From Candidatus Segetimicrobium genomatis (GTDB taxonomy: Bacteria; Sysuimicrobiota; Sysuimicrobiia; Sysuimicrobiales; Segetimicrobiaceae), in NCBI GenBank assembly GCA_005882275.1, contig VBAK01000114.1, forward strand, positions 25,219 through 89,218: DNA of 64,000 nt. The letters run 5' to 3'. Shown here piece after piece: positions 25,364 to 33,290 of this stretch (position 1 is its first letter; every line of letters starts with the position of its first letter). The notes beneath the pieces were generated by a model, which was not told the origin of the DNA, searched no databases, and saw only the letters and a list, made by a program, of their open reading frames with translations. The translations under genes and the position numbers were made by a program.

Positions 25364-28300
25364 CTACCGCTGCTTGGCCAGGTTCTCGAAGCGGCTGAAT
25401 TCCTTGTGGAAGAAGAGGTCGATCGTCCCGATCGGACCGTTGCGGTGCTTGGCGATGATGATCTCGCAGACGTTTTCCTTGTTCTCCCGCTGCGCCTTCT
25501 CGACATCGTAGTAGTCCTCGCGGTAGAGGAAGATCACGAGGTCCGCCACTTGCTCGATTTCGCCACTGTTGTGGACGATCAGCCCGTTGGCCACGAAGTT
25601 GTGCGTTTGTGGCATGACGAGATCATAGACTGGGGTTGTCCCCGCAGGCGTGATGCTGACCACTCGATCCCATAACAGGTCGTTTGAGGCCATCTGCATG
25701 ATGTGCTTTGCCTTCAGGCGCTCTGCGAGGGCAATAGCTGTTGGGCGGTCGAGCGTCTTGCCTGTTTGGAGCCGGAACCCAAGCTGCCGCCAACTCAACC
25801 CGGCTGCATCCTTCAATGCCCACAATTCGGTGGTGACTGAGTACGGAAGTCTATCAATCCATGGCTTCGCCCGTCGGCCTCCTCGGACAGCGCGTGGTGT
25901 GCCGCGATCCGGTGGTAGCTCTGCTAAGCAGGCATCGGCGAGCACACCCTTTCGACCCTCGATGCCGATCTCTCGGCAGAACACTTCTAAGTGTCGAGAA
26001 TTTTCAACACATACTCTGTAGATCGGGACCGTTCCCTTCTTGCTTCGATAGCCGGAGCTCATCTGCGCAACGACTCCGAAACGAAGAAGAAGGTCGCGGA
26101 CATCCTCTGCGAGCCCCAGAGATACCGTATCATAATGGAGAGACCACACGATTTGATTGTTCCGGCTGTATTTCCGTCTGGTCAGGCAGCCGTCGGTCGA
26201 GAAGAGCGCCCGCAACAGTGCTCGCAGGCCGCCGCGATCGGCCTCGTAAAACACCTGCTCCGGGATCCGCTTATCATACGATGACTGCCCCTCAACACCG
26301 AGATCCCGTAGCCATTCGCGCAGAGGGTTACCGTGAGGCCGCCCGTAGGCCCGACTGTTCTTCGGATTCGTCGGGTACACGGCCACAAAGTCCACATCTG
26401 CCGTGCCATTCGCCTGACCACGACGGGAGACAATATTGAACTCATGCTCAGCAATTGCAATGCAGTCCTCGTATGTGAGAGCGTCCGCACTGATGAAAGA
26501 GATACTTCGATGCCGCTTGTAACTTCCGTCACCGATCAGATAACCCAGGAGGCGCAGGCGATCGTTGTTAAGCATAGCCGGTTTTGGATTGAAGACGGGC
26601 AGCGAACGGGCACCTGCTACAAGCGCCCCCGGGCCAAGCTCGCCGACCTTTTTCCAACCGGTCGGGGTCAGCACCGGATGATTCGCTGTGGCCCGAAGTC
26701 TCCGCCCCGTGGTTGTGCGGACCTCAAAGACTGCGTTTTCGCCCTTTTCGATGAGAGCGGAGGGGCGTACGGGCACCAATTGACCGGCTCGGTTAAGCGA
26801 AAGGAGGCGCGGCAATCGCGGAGCATTGGCAAGCTCGGCGATTGAGTATCGGCGACCGGTATCTGCGTCCCATACTGAGGTTTCGCCGGCCACGCACTCC
26901 CGGAGATGGCTCAGCATCGGCCGCTTCGATCCCAGGGCCTCCACGGCCCGGCTCAGCTGCGAGATGGCGATGATGGGGATGTCGAGCTCCTTGGCCAGGG
27001 ATTTGATGCCCCGGGCGATCTCGCTGAGTTCCTGGGTGCGGTTCTCGGCGCGCTTGTAGGACTGGATCATCTGCATGTAATCGATGACGATCAGCCCCAG
27101 GCCGTGTTCCGCCTTGAGCTTGCGGGCCTTGGCGCGCATCTCCATCACCGACAGGGTCGCCGAGTCGTCGATGAAGATCGGGGCTTCGCTCAGGCTGCCC
27201 ATCGCCCGCGCCAGTTTTCGCCAGTCCTCGTCCGCGAGGAACCCGGTGCGCAGCTTGGTGTTGTCCACGCGCGCTTCGGAGCAGAGAATCCGTTGAACGA
27301 GCTGCTCCTTGCTCGTCTCGAGGCTGAACACGGCGACCGGAAGCTTGTTGGTGAGCGCGGCGTGCTGCGCGATATTGGTGCAGAGGGTGGTATTGTGCAC
27401 GCAGATGTCGTTGGCCACGAAGTTGTGCGTGTTAGGGATCGTGAGATCGTAGACCTGCTTCGACCCCACCGGCTCGATCGAGACGATCTCGTCCCAGTAC
27501 ACGTCGCTCGACGCGAGGCGCCCCAGAGGTTCCTCCCGCACGGCTGGCGCAAGGGCGTCGGGGTTGGGTTTCCGTCCGCCGGCCGCGACAACGGGAAGGA
27601 GCTCCTTCACCCATCTTGCCCTGCCGGGGATCCCGATGCGCTGCGCGAAGGTCAGCGTAGACGCAGGATCGGTGAGCTGGACCTCCCACGCGCCGCGAGA
27701 TGTTTGCCGCAGCCCGGCGATGATCCCGAAGCGAAGCAGCAGGTGCTGGATCTGCCGGGCCAACCGCTCGCTCACCGTCCCATAGCCGATCTGCGCCAAC
27801 CTGGACGCGGGCGTGACGACCGCCCACCCGGCCGCCGCAAACAGGCGATGCAAGAACAGGGCCACCTGTTCGCGGGGGGTCGTGAACACGGCTGGAGGAA
27901 TGGGTTCGAGCGATCCGTCCCCGACGGCGTTGGCAATCCGCGTGATCTCGCATTCGCGAAGCGGTCGGGTCCCGAAGGCCTCGACCTTCCGCGGGACCGC
28001 GACCCGATCCCCTGTCCGCAGCGCGGCCAGGGGAAGCCAGCCGTCGATTGTGAGGAAGGGATGGACGGCGGTGCATTCGACCGCCCGCCCGAGCCGCGTG
28101 GTGACGCGGAACACCGGCTTGATTCCATCGTCAACGAATGTCGATGGCTCAGTCCATCTGAGCGTCCAGTCGCTTCCCAGCGTCAAGAGGCGGCCCTGCC
28201 GCCGCTGATAGATCTCCTCGATGGTGGCGAGGCGGCCGTCCTCGAGGAGGATCTCTGAATCGGCGCTGAGGCACTTCCCCACCGATGGCCTCGCCGCGAC

Positions 28301-28924
28301 GATGACCATGTCGGCCGCCTGCAGCCCGGACGTCAGCATGTCGAAATCGGTGAAGCCGGTCGCGACACCGGTGACGGTGCCCTTCTCCTGGTACCGTTTG
28401 TCGATCTTCTCGAAGCTGGCCTTGAGGATCTCTTTGATCGTCTGGAAGTCCTGGATGTTGCGGCGGGCGGAGATCCCGTAGACGAGCTTCTCGGCCTGAT
28501 CGATGAGCACCGCCACGTCGTCCGCCCCCTCGTAGCCGAGCGAGGCGATGTGGGTCCCCGCGCCGATGAGGGCTCGCAGCATGGCCTTCTCGAGCACGAT
28601 GCCGGCGTAGAATTCGGCGTTGGCCGCGGTCGGAACGGTGTTGGGCAGCGACGCGAGGTAGGTGGCGCCTCCGACGTCTTCGAGTTTGCCCATGCCGCCG
28701 AGCTTGTTGGTCACCGTGACGAGGTCGACGGGCTCGCCGCGCTCGAACAGCTCGAGCATGGCCGTGTAGATGGTCCGGTGCACGTCGCGATAAAAGTCTT
28801 CCGGCCGCAGCGCCTCGACGACGCGGGCGATCGCGTCGCGGTCAAGCAGCATCGAGCCGAGCACGCTCTGTTCGGCGTCCAGGTTCTGGGGGGGGATCCG
28901 ATCGATTGGCCTGGCGATGCTCAC
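25364..28924 (-). CDS. dnaB: Replicative DNA helicase DnaB, interrupted by two inteins
   Basis: An 1186-residue precursor that should splice to a 449-residue DnaB, the normal length. The N-domain reads PPQNLDAEQSVLGSMLLDRDAI. Walker A is split: ARPSVGK precedes intein 1 and TTLCTNIAQ follows it. Walker B is LGLIVIDYMQMI, and KELDIPIIAISQLSRAVEALGSKRPMLSHLRE precedes intein 2, which is followed by SGEIEQVADLVIFLYRED. Exteins are residues 1-217, 512-676 and 1120-1186. The GTG at 28924 has GGAGG nine bases upstream; the longer open frame upstream runs through rplI antiframe and is not used. It is the last gene of the rpsF operon but has its own promoter. Confidence 0.96.
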   Translation of the reverse strand: MSIARPIDRIPPQNLDAEQSVLGSMLLDRDAIARVVEALRPEDFYRDVHRTIYTAMLELFERGEPVDLVTVTNKLGGMGKLEDVGGATYLASLPNTVPTAANAEFYAGIVLEKAMLRALIGAGTHIASLGYEGADDVAVLIDQAEKLVYGISARRNIQDFQTIKEILKASFEKIDKRYQEKGTVTGVATGFTDFDMLTSGLQAADMVIVAARPSVGKCLSADSEILLEDGRLATIEEIYQRRQGRLLTLGSDWTLRWTEPSTFVDDGIKPVFRVTTRLGRAVECTAVHPFLTIDGWLPLAALRTGDRVAVPRKVEAFGTRPLRECEITRIANAVGDGSLEPIPPAVFTTPREQVALFLHRLFAAAGWAVVTPASRLAQIGYGTVSERLARQIQHLLLRFGIIAGLRQTSRGAWEVQLTDPASTLTFAQRIGIPGRARWVKELLPVVAAGGRKPNPDALAPAVREEPLGRLASSDVYWDEIVSIEPVGSKQVYDLTIPNTHNFVANDICVHNTTLCTNIAQHAALTNKLPVAVFSLETSKEQLVQRILCSEARVDNTKLRTGFLADEDWRKLARAMGSLSEAPIFIDDSATLSVMEMRAKARKLKAEHGLGLIVIDYMQMIQSYKRAENRTQELSEIARGIKSLAKELDIPIIAISQLSRAVEALGSKRPMLSHLRECVAGETSVWDADTGRRYSIAELANAPRLPRLLSLNRAGQLVPVRPSALIEKGENAVFEVRTTTGRRLRATANHPVLTPTGWKKVGELGPGALVAGARSLPVFNPKPAMLNNDRLRLLGYLIGDGSYKRHRSISFISADALTYEDCIAIAEHEFNIVSRRGQANGTADVDFVAVYPTNPKNSRAYGRPHGNPLREWLRDLGVEGQSSYDKRIPEQVFYEADRGGLRALLRALFSTDGCLTRRKYSRNNQIVWSLHYDTVSLGLAEDVRDLLLRFGVVAQMSSGYRSKKGTVPIYRVCVENSRHLEVFCREIGIEGRKGVLADACLAELPPDRGTPRAVRGGRRAKPWIDRLPYSVTTELWALKDAAGLSWRQLGFRLQTGKTLDRPTAIALAERLKAKHIMQMASNDLLWDRVVSITPAGTTPVYDLVMPQTHNFVANGLIVHNSGEIEQVADLVIFLYREDYYDVEKAQRENKENVCEIIIAKHRNGPIGTIDLFFHKEFSRFENLAKQR
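25568..26896 (-). mobile_element. Intein 2 of DnaB with LAGLIDADG homing endonuclease (443 aa)
   Basis: Starts at Cys1 (CVAGETSVWDADTG) after SHLRE and ends HNFVANGLIVHN before the Ser+1 of SGEIEQ, so all splicing nucleophiles are present. Block B is ATANHPVL (Thr70, His73). The insert has two dodecapeptide motifs, LLGYLIGDGS at about 116-125 and ALLRALFSTDGCL later, each with the catalytic-type Asp, implying an active or recently active homing endonuclease. The DNA is clearly poorer in GC and uses more AT-ending codons than the exteins, a sign of recent horizontal arrival. Confidence 0.95.
27392..28273 (-). mobile_element. Intein 1 of DnaB in Walker A, degenerate endonuclease (294 aa)
   Basis: Starts at Cys1 (CLSADSEILLEDGRLATIEE) directly after GK of the P-loop and ends HNFVANDICVHN before Thr+1, so splicing restores GKTT. 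Block B is CTAVHPFL (Thr68, His71). The middle about 150 residues keep only an eroded trace of a LAGLIDADG motif (ANAVGDGSLEPIPP), so the endonuclease is probably dead. Base composition is like the host gene, consistent with long residence. DnaB cannot bind ATP until this intein is removed. Confidence 0.94.
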
Positions 28925-28957
28925 GGTTGGGGGCCTCCGTGGGGTTGCTTCGGCCCT

Positions 28958-28986
28958 AGTATACCAAACATATGTTCGATCATCAA
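28958..28986 (-). promoter_or_regulatory. dnaB promoter with LexA-like box in the spacer
   Basis: On the minus strand TTGATG (28981-28986) and TATACT (28958-28963) are 17 bases apart. The spacer contains CGAACATATGTTTG (28965-28978), one mismatch from the CGAAC-N4-GTTCG LexA box of Gram-positive bacteria. The box begins one base from the -10, as in the lexA promoter of this window. The start codon is at 28924, so the leader would be about 25-30 bases. Confidence 0.75.
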
Positions 28987-29148
28987 CTGTCTGACCCCCA
29001 CGCCCCCCCGACGTGGGGTGCCGACGTATGCGGGATCGAAGTTGTGGATTCCCTTCTGAACTATTTGGGGATTCGGTGTGTCTTTCTTGTGCAAAGGCGC
29101 CTTGGAGGCGATGAACAGGTTGTGCGTAAACTGGGGATGATGCGGGGC

Positions 29149-29595
29149 TTACGCCGCCCCCACGACGTTGACCTCGACCATCGCGCTGACATTGGGATGG
29201 ATGCGCACGGGGATACGGTAAAACCCGGCGGCTTTGATGGGGTCCTGCAGTTCCACCTGTCTTTTGGAGACCTCGACGCCTTTCCCGGTGATCGCCTCGG
29301 CGATGTCCTGGGCGGTCACGGAGCCGAAGAGGCGCCCCCCTTCGCCTGCCTTCGCGGTCACCTCCACCACCAGCGCCTCGAGGCGGCTCTTGAGGGCGGC
29401 CGTCTGCTCGAGGGTTCTGGCGTCTCGATCCTGCGCCACGCGGATCGTTTGCTGGAGGTTCTGGAGGTTGCCGGTCGTCGCCCGCGCGGCCAGGCCCCGG
29501 GGCAGGAGATAGTGCGCGGCGTATCCGTCCTTGACCTCGCGCACCTCCCCGGCCCGCCCGAGCGTGGGCACGTCCCGCAGCAGGATGACCTTCAT
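29149..29595 (-). CDS. rplI: Large-subunit ribosomal protein bL9
   Basis: A 148-residue ribosomal protein. The rRNA-binding N-domain MKVILLRDVPTLGRAGEVREVKDGYAAHYLLPRGLA is textbook, followed by the long connecting helix and the C-domain (EGGRLFGSVTAQDIAEAI and KRQVELQDPIKAAGFY). It overlaps the preceding membrane-protein gene by four bases (ATGA) and is followed, after 224 bases with a separate promoter, by dnaB. Confidence 0.98.
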   Translation of the reverse strand: MKVILLRDVPTLGRAGEVREVKDGYAAHYLLPRGLAARATTGNLQNLQQTIRVAQDRDARTLEQTAALKSRLEALVVEVTAKAGEGGRLFGSVTAQDIAEAITGKGVEVSKRQVELQDPIKAAGFYRIPVRIHPNVSAMVEVNVVGAA

Positions 29596-30719
29596 TGCGG
29601 GTGCACCGCCCGGACCGGAGGCGACGGTCGCGCCGGTGCAGACGGCGGCCGCGTGGGACCCGCTCCGCTCGGCCCCGGCCCCGACGCCGCCGGGCGTGTG
29701 AGGCGCCGGTAGTCATACCAGATGTCCAGGATCCCGACCAGCGCGAGCGCCACGAGCGGGAAGACGCCTGCCGTGAGGAGGAACAGGCCGGCCATGATCT
29801 GCGCCGCCCGCGGGATCTGCCTGCGGTTCATCCAGGTGGCTCCGACGAGGGCGCCCTGGAAGCCGAAGACGAACAGGGTGAGGATCATGACGTTCCATCC
29901 CGCGCCGGTGAGCGAGGGACGCCACCCGCCGAGCAGGGACGCGGCGGCGCACGCCCAGAAGAGGCCGAGCGCCATCTGCGGGGAGAGGCGCCAGGTGAGG
30001 ATGGCAGGCACGCCGGGAATGTCGTGGCCGACCCTGCGGAGGACCGACCGGGCGAGCGTGTAGCACAGGTAGGCCCAGAGGAGCGTGCCCAACGCCAGCA
30101 GGACCGGGAAGAGGGTGCGGATCATCTGGGGCACGACCGCGGGGAAGCAGTGATGCTCCACGCACGAGGAGTCCACGAGGGCGCGAAGCGCCTCCACTTG
30201 CTGCGCCGGCGCCCCGAGGCGCTGCTGAAAGGCCAGGCCCATCCGCATGCCCTGGACCTGGACATCGATGAACTGGCTAAGCACATCTTGATGGAGCACG
30301 AGCATGGTGAGGCCCACGGCGGCCACCGACGCGGCCAGGAACGCGGCCGCACCGGCGAGAACGGTCAGCGGCGCCCCGATCCGGCGCCGCACCCCCCAGC
30401 CCAGCGCCAGGCCGAGGGGGGCGAAGATGCCCGCCATAGACACCGCGTTCAATGGGCCGAAGAACTGCAGCAGGATCAAACCGGCCACGATCGCGGCGAG
30501 GACCGCGGTGCGGAGTCCCCACCGGATGACCAGCAGCATCAACGGGATGGGGGCGATGAGAATGCCGACGAACGGCGCCACCATCCCGATAATCCCGGCG
30601 GCGGCGCTGAGCGCGGCCAGGATGGCGCCTTCGGTCAGCCCCCGCGCCGGACGCAGCGCGGTGGAGGGGCGCGCGGCGGCGGGGCGGACGGTGGAGGAAC
30701 GCGCGGTCGATCTGCTCAG
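29592..30719 (-). CDS. DUF2232 (YybS-like) polytopic membrane protein
   Basis: About 375 residues with some eight predicted membrane segments (for example GAILAALSAAAGIIGMVAPFVGILIAPIPLMLLVIRWG, the DUF2232 N-terminal pattern). This family is commonly encoded between rpsR and rplI in Bacillota, as here. Function unknown. The start is uncertain: there is no ATG before the first helix; a CTG at 30719 lies eight bases after GGAGA and almost abuts the rpsR stop. The C-terminus is a Pro/Ala/Gly-rich cytoplasmic tail. It overlaps rplI by four bases. Confidence 0.85.
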   Translation of the reverse strand: MSRSTARSSTVRPAAARPSTALRPARGLTEGAILAALSAAAGIIGMVAPFVGILIAPIPLMLLVIRWGLRTAVLAAIVAGLILLQFFGPLNAVSMAGIFAPLGLALGWGVRRRIGAPLTVLAGAAAFLAASVAAVGLTMLVLHQDVLSQFIDVQVQGMRMGLAFQQRLGAPAQQVEALRALVDSSCVEHHCFPAVVPQMIRTLFPVLLALGTLLWAYLCYTLARSVLRRVGHDIPGVPAILTWRLSPQMALGLFWACAAASLLGGWRPSLTGAGWNVMILTLFVFGFQGALVGATWMNRRQIPRAAQIMAGLFLLTAGVFPLVALALVGILDIWYDYRRLTRPAASGPGPSGAGPTRPPSAPARPSPPVRAVHPQ

Positions 30720-30723
30720 GAGG

Positions 30724-30987
30724 CTAGTCTCCGGTGTAGGGAAGCAGGGCAAGCTCTCGCGCGCGCTTGATCGCGACCGCCAGCACCCGCTGGTGACGGG
30801 CGCAGTTTCCCGACACCCGGCGCGGCAGGATCTTGCCCCGCTCGGTGACAAACCGGCGCAGCCGGGGAATGTCCTTGTAGTCGATGAACGTGGCTTTCTC
30901 CGAGCAAAATGAACACACCTTACGCTTCGGCCGCCGCCGGTAATCGCGCCGCGGCCGCGCGTCTTTGTCCCCCCTGCCTTCTGACAT
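30724..30987 (-). CDS. rpsR: Small-subunit ribosomal protein bS18
   Basis: An 87-residue ribosomal protein with [65 protein letters not shown]. The CSFC...C cysteines, including the C-X2-C pair, resemble the zinc-binding (C+) form of S18. The ATG at 30987 follows AAGGGG; the longer frame runs into ssb. It lies 53 bases after ssb and pairs with S6 on the ribosome. Confidence 0.97.
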   Translation of the reverse strand: MSEGRGDKDARPRRDYRRRPKRKVCSFCSEKATFIDYKDIPRLRRFVTERGKILPRRVSGNCARHQRVLAVAIKRARELALLPYTGD

Positions 30988-31040
30988 CGGTCCCCTTCCG
31001 TGTGACCGGGGCGGCTGCGTGCTCACGGCACCCTCCGCGC

Positions 31041-31475
31041 TCAAAATGGAACGTCCTCGTCCGAACTGCCCTGGGCGGCTTCGTCCGCCGTCGACGAGGC
31101 GGGCGCGGCCGCCGCCGCAGTCGCCGCCGCGGTGGCCGTCTCCGCCATGCCCGGCCGGCCGCGATCCAGGAACCGGATCCCGTCGGCGACGACCTCGGCG
31201 ACCTTCCGTTTCTGGCCGTCCTGGGTTTCATAGGACCGGAGTTGGAGCCGGCCTTCCACCGCCACCATCCGGCCCTTGGTCATGTACTGGCTGACCTGCT
31301 CCGCCAGTTTCCGCCAGGCCACGATGTCGATGAAGTCCGTCTCGCGGTTGCCCTGCTGGTCCCGGAACGGCCGGTCGACCGCCAGCGTGAAGTTCGCGAC
31401 CGGCGCTCCGCTCGGCACATACCGGAGCTCGGGATCCCGTGTCAACCGGCCGATCAGGATAATGCGGTTATACAT
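31041..31475 (-). CDS. ssb: Single-stranded DNA-binding protein SSB
   Basis: A 144-residue protein with an OB fold ([90 protein letters not shown]). An Ala-rich linker leads to the protein-docking tip DEDVPF, close to the usual DDDIPF. It overlaps the end of rpsF by eight bases, so the two are coupled, and sits between the genes for S6 and S18. Confidence 0.98.
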   Translation of the reverse strand: MYNRIILIGRLTRDPELRYVPSGAPVANFTLAVDRPFRDQQGNRETDFIDIVAWRKLAEQVSQYMTKGRMVAVEGRLQLRSYETQDGQKRKVAEVVADGIRFLDRGRPGMAETATAAATAAAAAPASSTADEAAQGSSDEDVPF

Positions 31476-31920
31476 GGGACGAGCCCCCAGGCGGGGCCGA
31501 TGTCTGGCCGGCCGCCGGTGTGGATCGGGTCACCGAGGCCCCGGCCGGGGAGGCCGCCGGAGGTGCGGCCGGCGCGGCGGCTGCGGGGGTTGCGGGGGCT
31601 GCGGGGGCTGCGGGGGCTGCGGCGGTGACCGGCTTGGGGTGATGGGTCGAGAACGCGAACCGGAGCAGGTCCTCGTTCAGCCCGAGCACCTGCCGCAGCG
31701 CGGCCGATCGGTCGGGATCGAGCGCGAAGACGAGCAGGACGTAATACCCGTCCCGGGACTTCTTGATGGGAAAGGCCAGCTTGCGCTTGCCCCAGCGCTC
31801 CTGGCTCTTCAGGGCCCCGCCGTGTTCGGTGATCCGCTGGGTGATCCGTTCGAGGGCCGCGCCCAACCCCGCTTCATCGAGGTCGGGCCGGAGAACAGCG
31901 ACAATCTCGTAGGTGCCCAC
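31468..31920 (-). CDS. rpsF: Small-subunit ribosomal protein bS6 with long Ala/Pro tail
   Basis: A 150-residue S6. The ferredoxin-like core is GTYEIVAVLRPDLDEAGLGAALERITQRITEHGGALKSQERWGKRKLAFPIKKSRDGYYVLLVF. After about residue 97 it carries an unusual tail of Ala/Pro/Thr (AAAPAAPAAPATPAAAAP) encoded by a run of GCAGCCCCC-type repeats near 31573-31625. The GTG at 31920 has GGGAGCG upstream; the long upstream frame is not coding. First gene of the rpsF-ssb-rpsR-DUF2232-rplI operon. Confidence 0.95.
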   Translation of the reverse strand: MGTYEIVAVLRPDLDEAGLGAALERITQRITEHGGALKSQERWGKRKLAFPIKKSRDGYYVLLVFALDPDRSAALRQVLGLNEDLLRFAFSTHHPKPVTAAAPAAPAAPATPAAAAPAAPPAASPAGASVTRSTPAAGQTSAPPGGSSHV

Positions 31921-32040
31921 CCGGCACGCTCCCTTCCTCTGGACTGCAACCGGAAGCCGTTCCTCTCGGCGGCGCTCCCGGGGCGGCCCTGCGCCGGCCC
32001 GCCGCAACCGGCGCGGGGTCTCGCAGGGCAGGAAGGATTC

Positions 32041-32119
32041 GGTCGCGTCACTGCGACCGCTCCCGTATTCGGTTCCAATGTGCGGTCCGATTGTACCATG
32101 GGCGGGAGCGGTTTCACAA
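32041..32119 (-). promoter_or_regulatory. Promoter and leader hairpin of the rpsF operon
   Basis: On the minus strand TTGTGA (32114-32119) and TACAAT (32090-32095) are 18 bases apart. The leader of about 160 bases contains the hairpin GGTCGC-AGTGAC-GCGACC (32041-32058). Many bacteria regulate this operon by an S6:S18-binding leader RNA, but I cannot confirm the characteristic bulge here. Confidence 0.55.
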
Positions 32120-32143
32120 GGCAAGGGTTCGGAGTCCCCGGCA

Positions 32144-33238
32144 TCACGTCGCGAACCGGAACGTCACGACGTCCCCGTCCTGGATCTCGTAGTCCTTCCC
32201 CTCCAGCCGGACCAGGCCCCGCTCCCGCGCGGCGGCGACGGACCCGCACGCCACGAGATCCCGGGAGGCGATCACTTCGACCCGGATGAAGCCGCGCTCC
32301 ATGTCGGTGTGGATGCGCCCGGCGGCTGCGGGGGCGCGGGTGCCGGCGGGCACCGGCCACGCGCGGACCTCGTCGGAGACGATCGTGAAAAACGTCCGCA
32401 GGCCGAGGAGCCCCTCGCACGCGCGCACGAGCCTGGTGAGGCCGCGCTCGGCAATCCCCAGCGCGGCCAGGAACGGGGCGGCTTCCTGCTCCGGCAGTTC
32501 GGCCAGCTCCATCTCGAGCTTGGCGCACAGGCCGATCGCCGGCGCGCCCGATGTCGAGGCGTATCCGGCGACCGCGTCCAGACACGGGCCGCCGGCCGGA
32601 TCGTGTTCGTCGAGGTTGGCAACGTAGAGGACCGGGCGCGCGGTGAGGAGGCGCCGGCGCGCGTCCTCGGCGGCCGCCTCGCTCCCGGCCGAGGGGACCC
32701 AGCTCCGGGCCGGCCGCCCTCCGGCCAGGTGGTCCTCCAGCTGGGCGAGCCCGGCCTCTTCCCGGCGCGCCGCCCGGTCTCCCGCGCGGGCGCGCGGGGC
32801 GACCTGCGCGCGGGCCCGCTGCACCGCCGCCAGATCGGCCAGCAGCAGTTCGGTCTCCACGATCCCGATGTCGCGCAGCGGGTCGACGCCGCCCTCGACG
32901 TGGGCCACATCTCCCGCGAAGCACCGGACGACGTGGAGGAGCGCGTCGACCTCGCGGATGCGGGCCAGGAACTGATTCCCGAGGCCTTCGCCCTTGTGCG
33001 CGTTCCGGACCAGGCCGGCGATGTCGACGAGTTCGAGCGCAGCGGGGACGGTCCGCCGGGGGTGGGTGATCCCCGCGATCGCCTCCAGCCGAGGGTCGGG
33101 GATGCGGACGACGCCGACGTTCGGAGCGATCGTCGTGAAGGGGTAGGGGGCGATCTCCGCGGACGCCGCCGTAATCGCGCGAAACAGCGTGGACTTCCCG
33201 GCGTTGGGCAGTCCGACGAGGCCACAGGTGAGGGGCAC
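32144..33238 (-). CDS. ychF: Redox-regulated ATPase/GTPase YchF (Obg family)
   Basis: A 364-residue P-loop protein of the Obg-related YchF/OLA1 family, which binds ATP preferentially and associates with ribosomes. G1 is [16 protein letters not shown]3 is [38 protein letters not shown], and the C-terminal TGS domain ends [17 protein letters not shown]...[24 protein letters not shown] start at 33238 after GGAGGACC. DUF951 genes commonly occur near ychF, as here. Confidence 0.96.
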   Translation of the reverse strand: MPLTCGLVGLPNAGKSTLFRAITAASAEIAPYPFTTIAPNVGVVRIPDPRLEAIAGITHPRRTVPAALELVDIAGLVRNAHKGEGLGNQFLARIREVDALLHVVRCFAGDVAHVEGGVDPLRDIGIVETELLLADLAAVQRARAQVAPRARAGDRAARREEAGLAQLEDHLAGGRPARSWVPSAGSEAAAEDARRRLLTARPVLYVANLDEHDPAGGPCLDAVAGYASTSGAPAIGLCAKLEMELAELPEQEAAPFLAALGIAERGLTRLVRACEGLLGLRTFFTIVSDEVRAWPVPAGTRAPAAAGRIHTDMERGFIRVEVIASRDLVACGSVAAARERGLVRLEGKDYEIQDGDVVTFRFAT

Positions 33239-33290
33239 GCGGTCCTCCGGGAGGCGGACCGGCCTCCCCCGATCGGAGACCGCCGCTCGT

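Noticed and set aside
26333..26845. A 170-codon plus-strand frame within intein 2
   Set aside because: It is antisense to the homing endonuclease region and shows no motif or ribosome-binding site.
31573..31625. Frameshift in rpsF caused by the GC-rich repeat
   Set aside because: The frame stays open and ends by overlapping ssb as in other coupled genes; the tail is odd but consistent.
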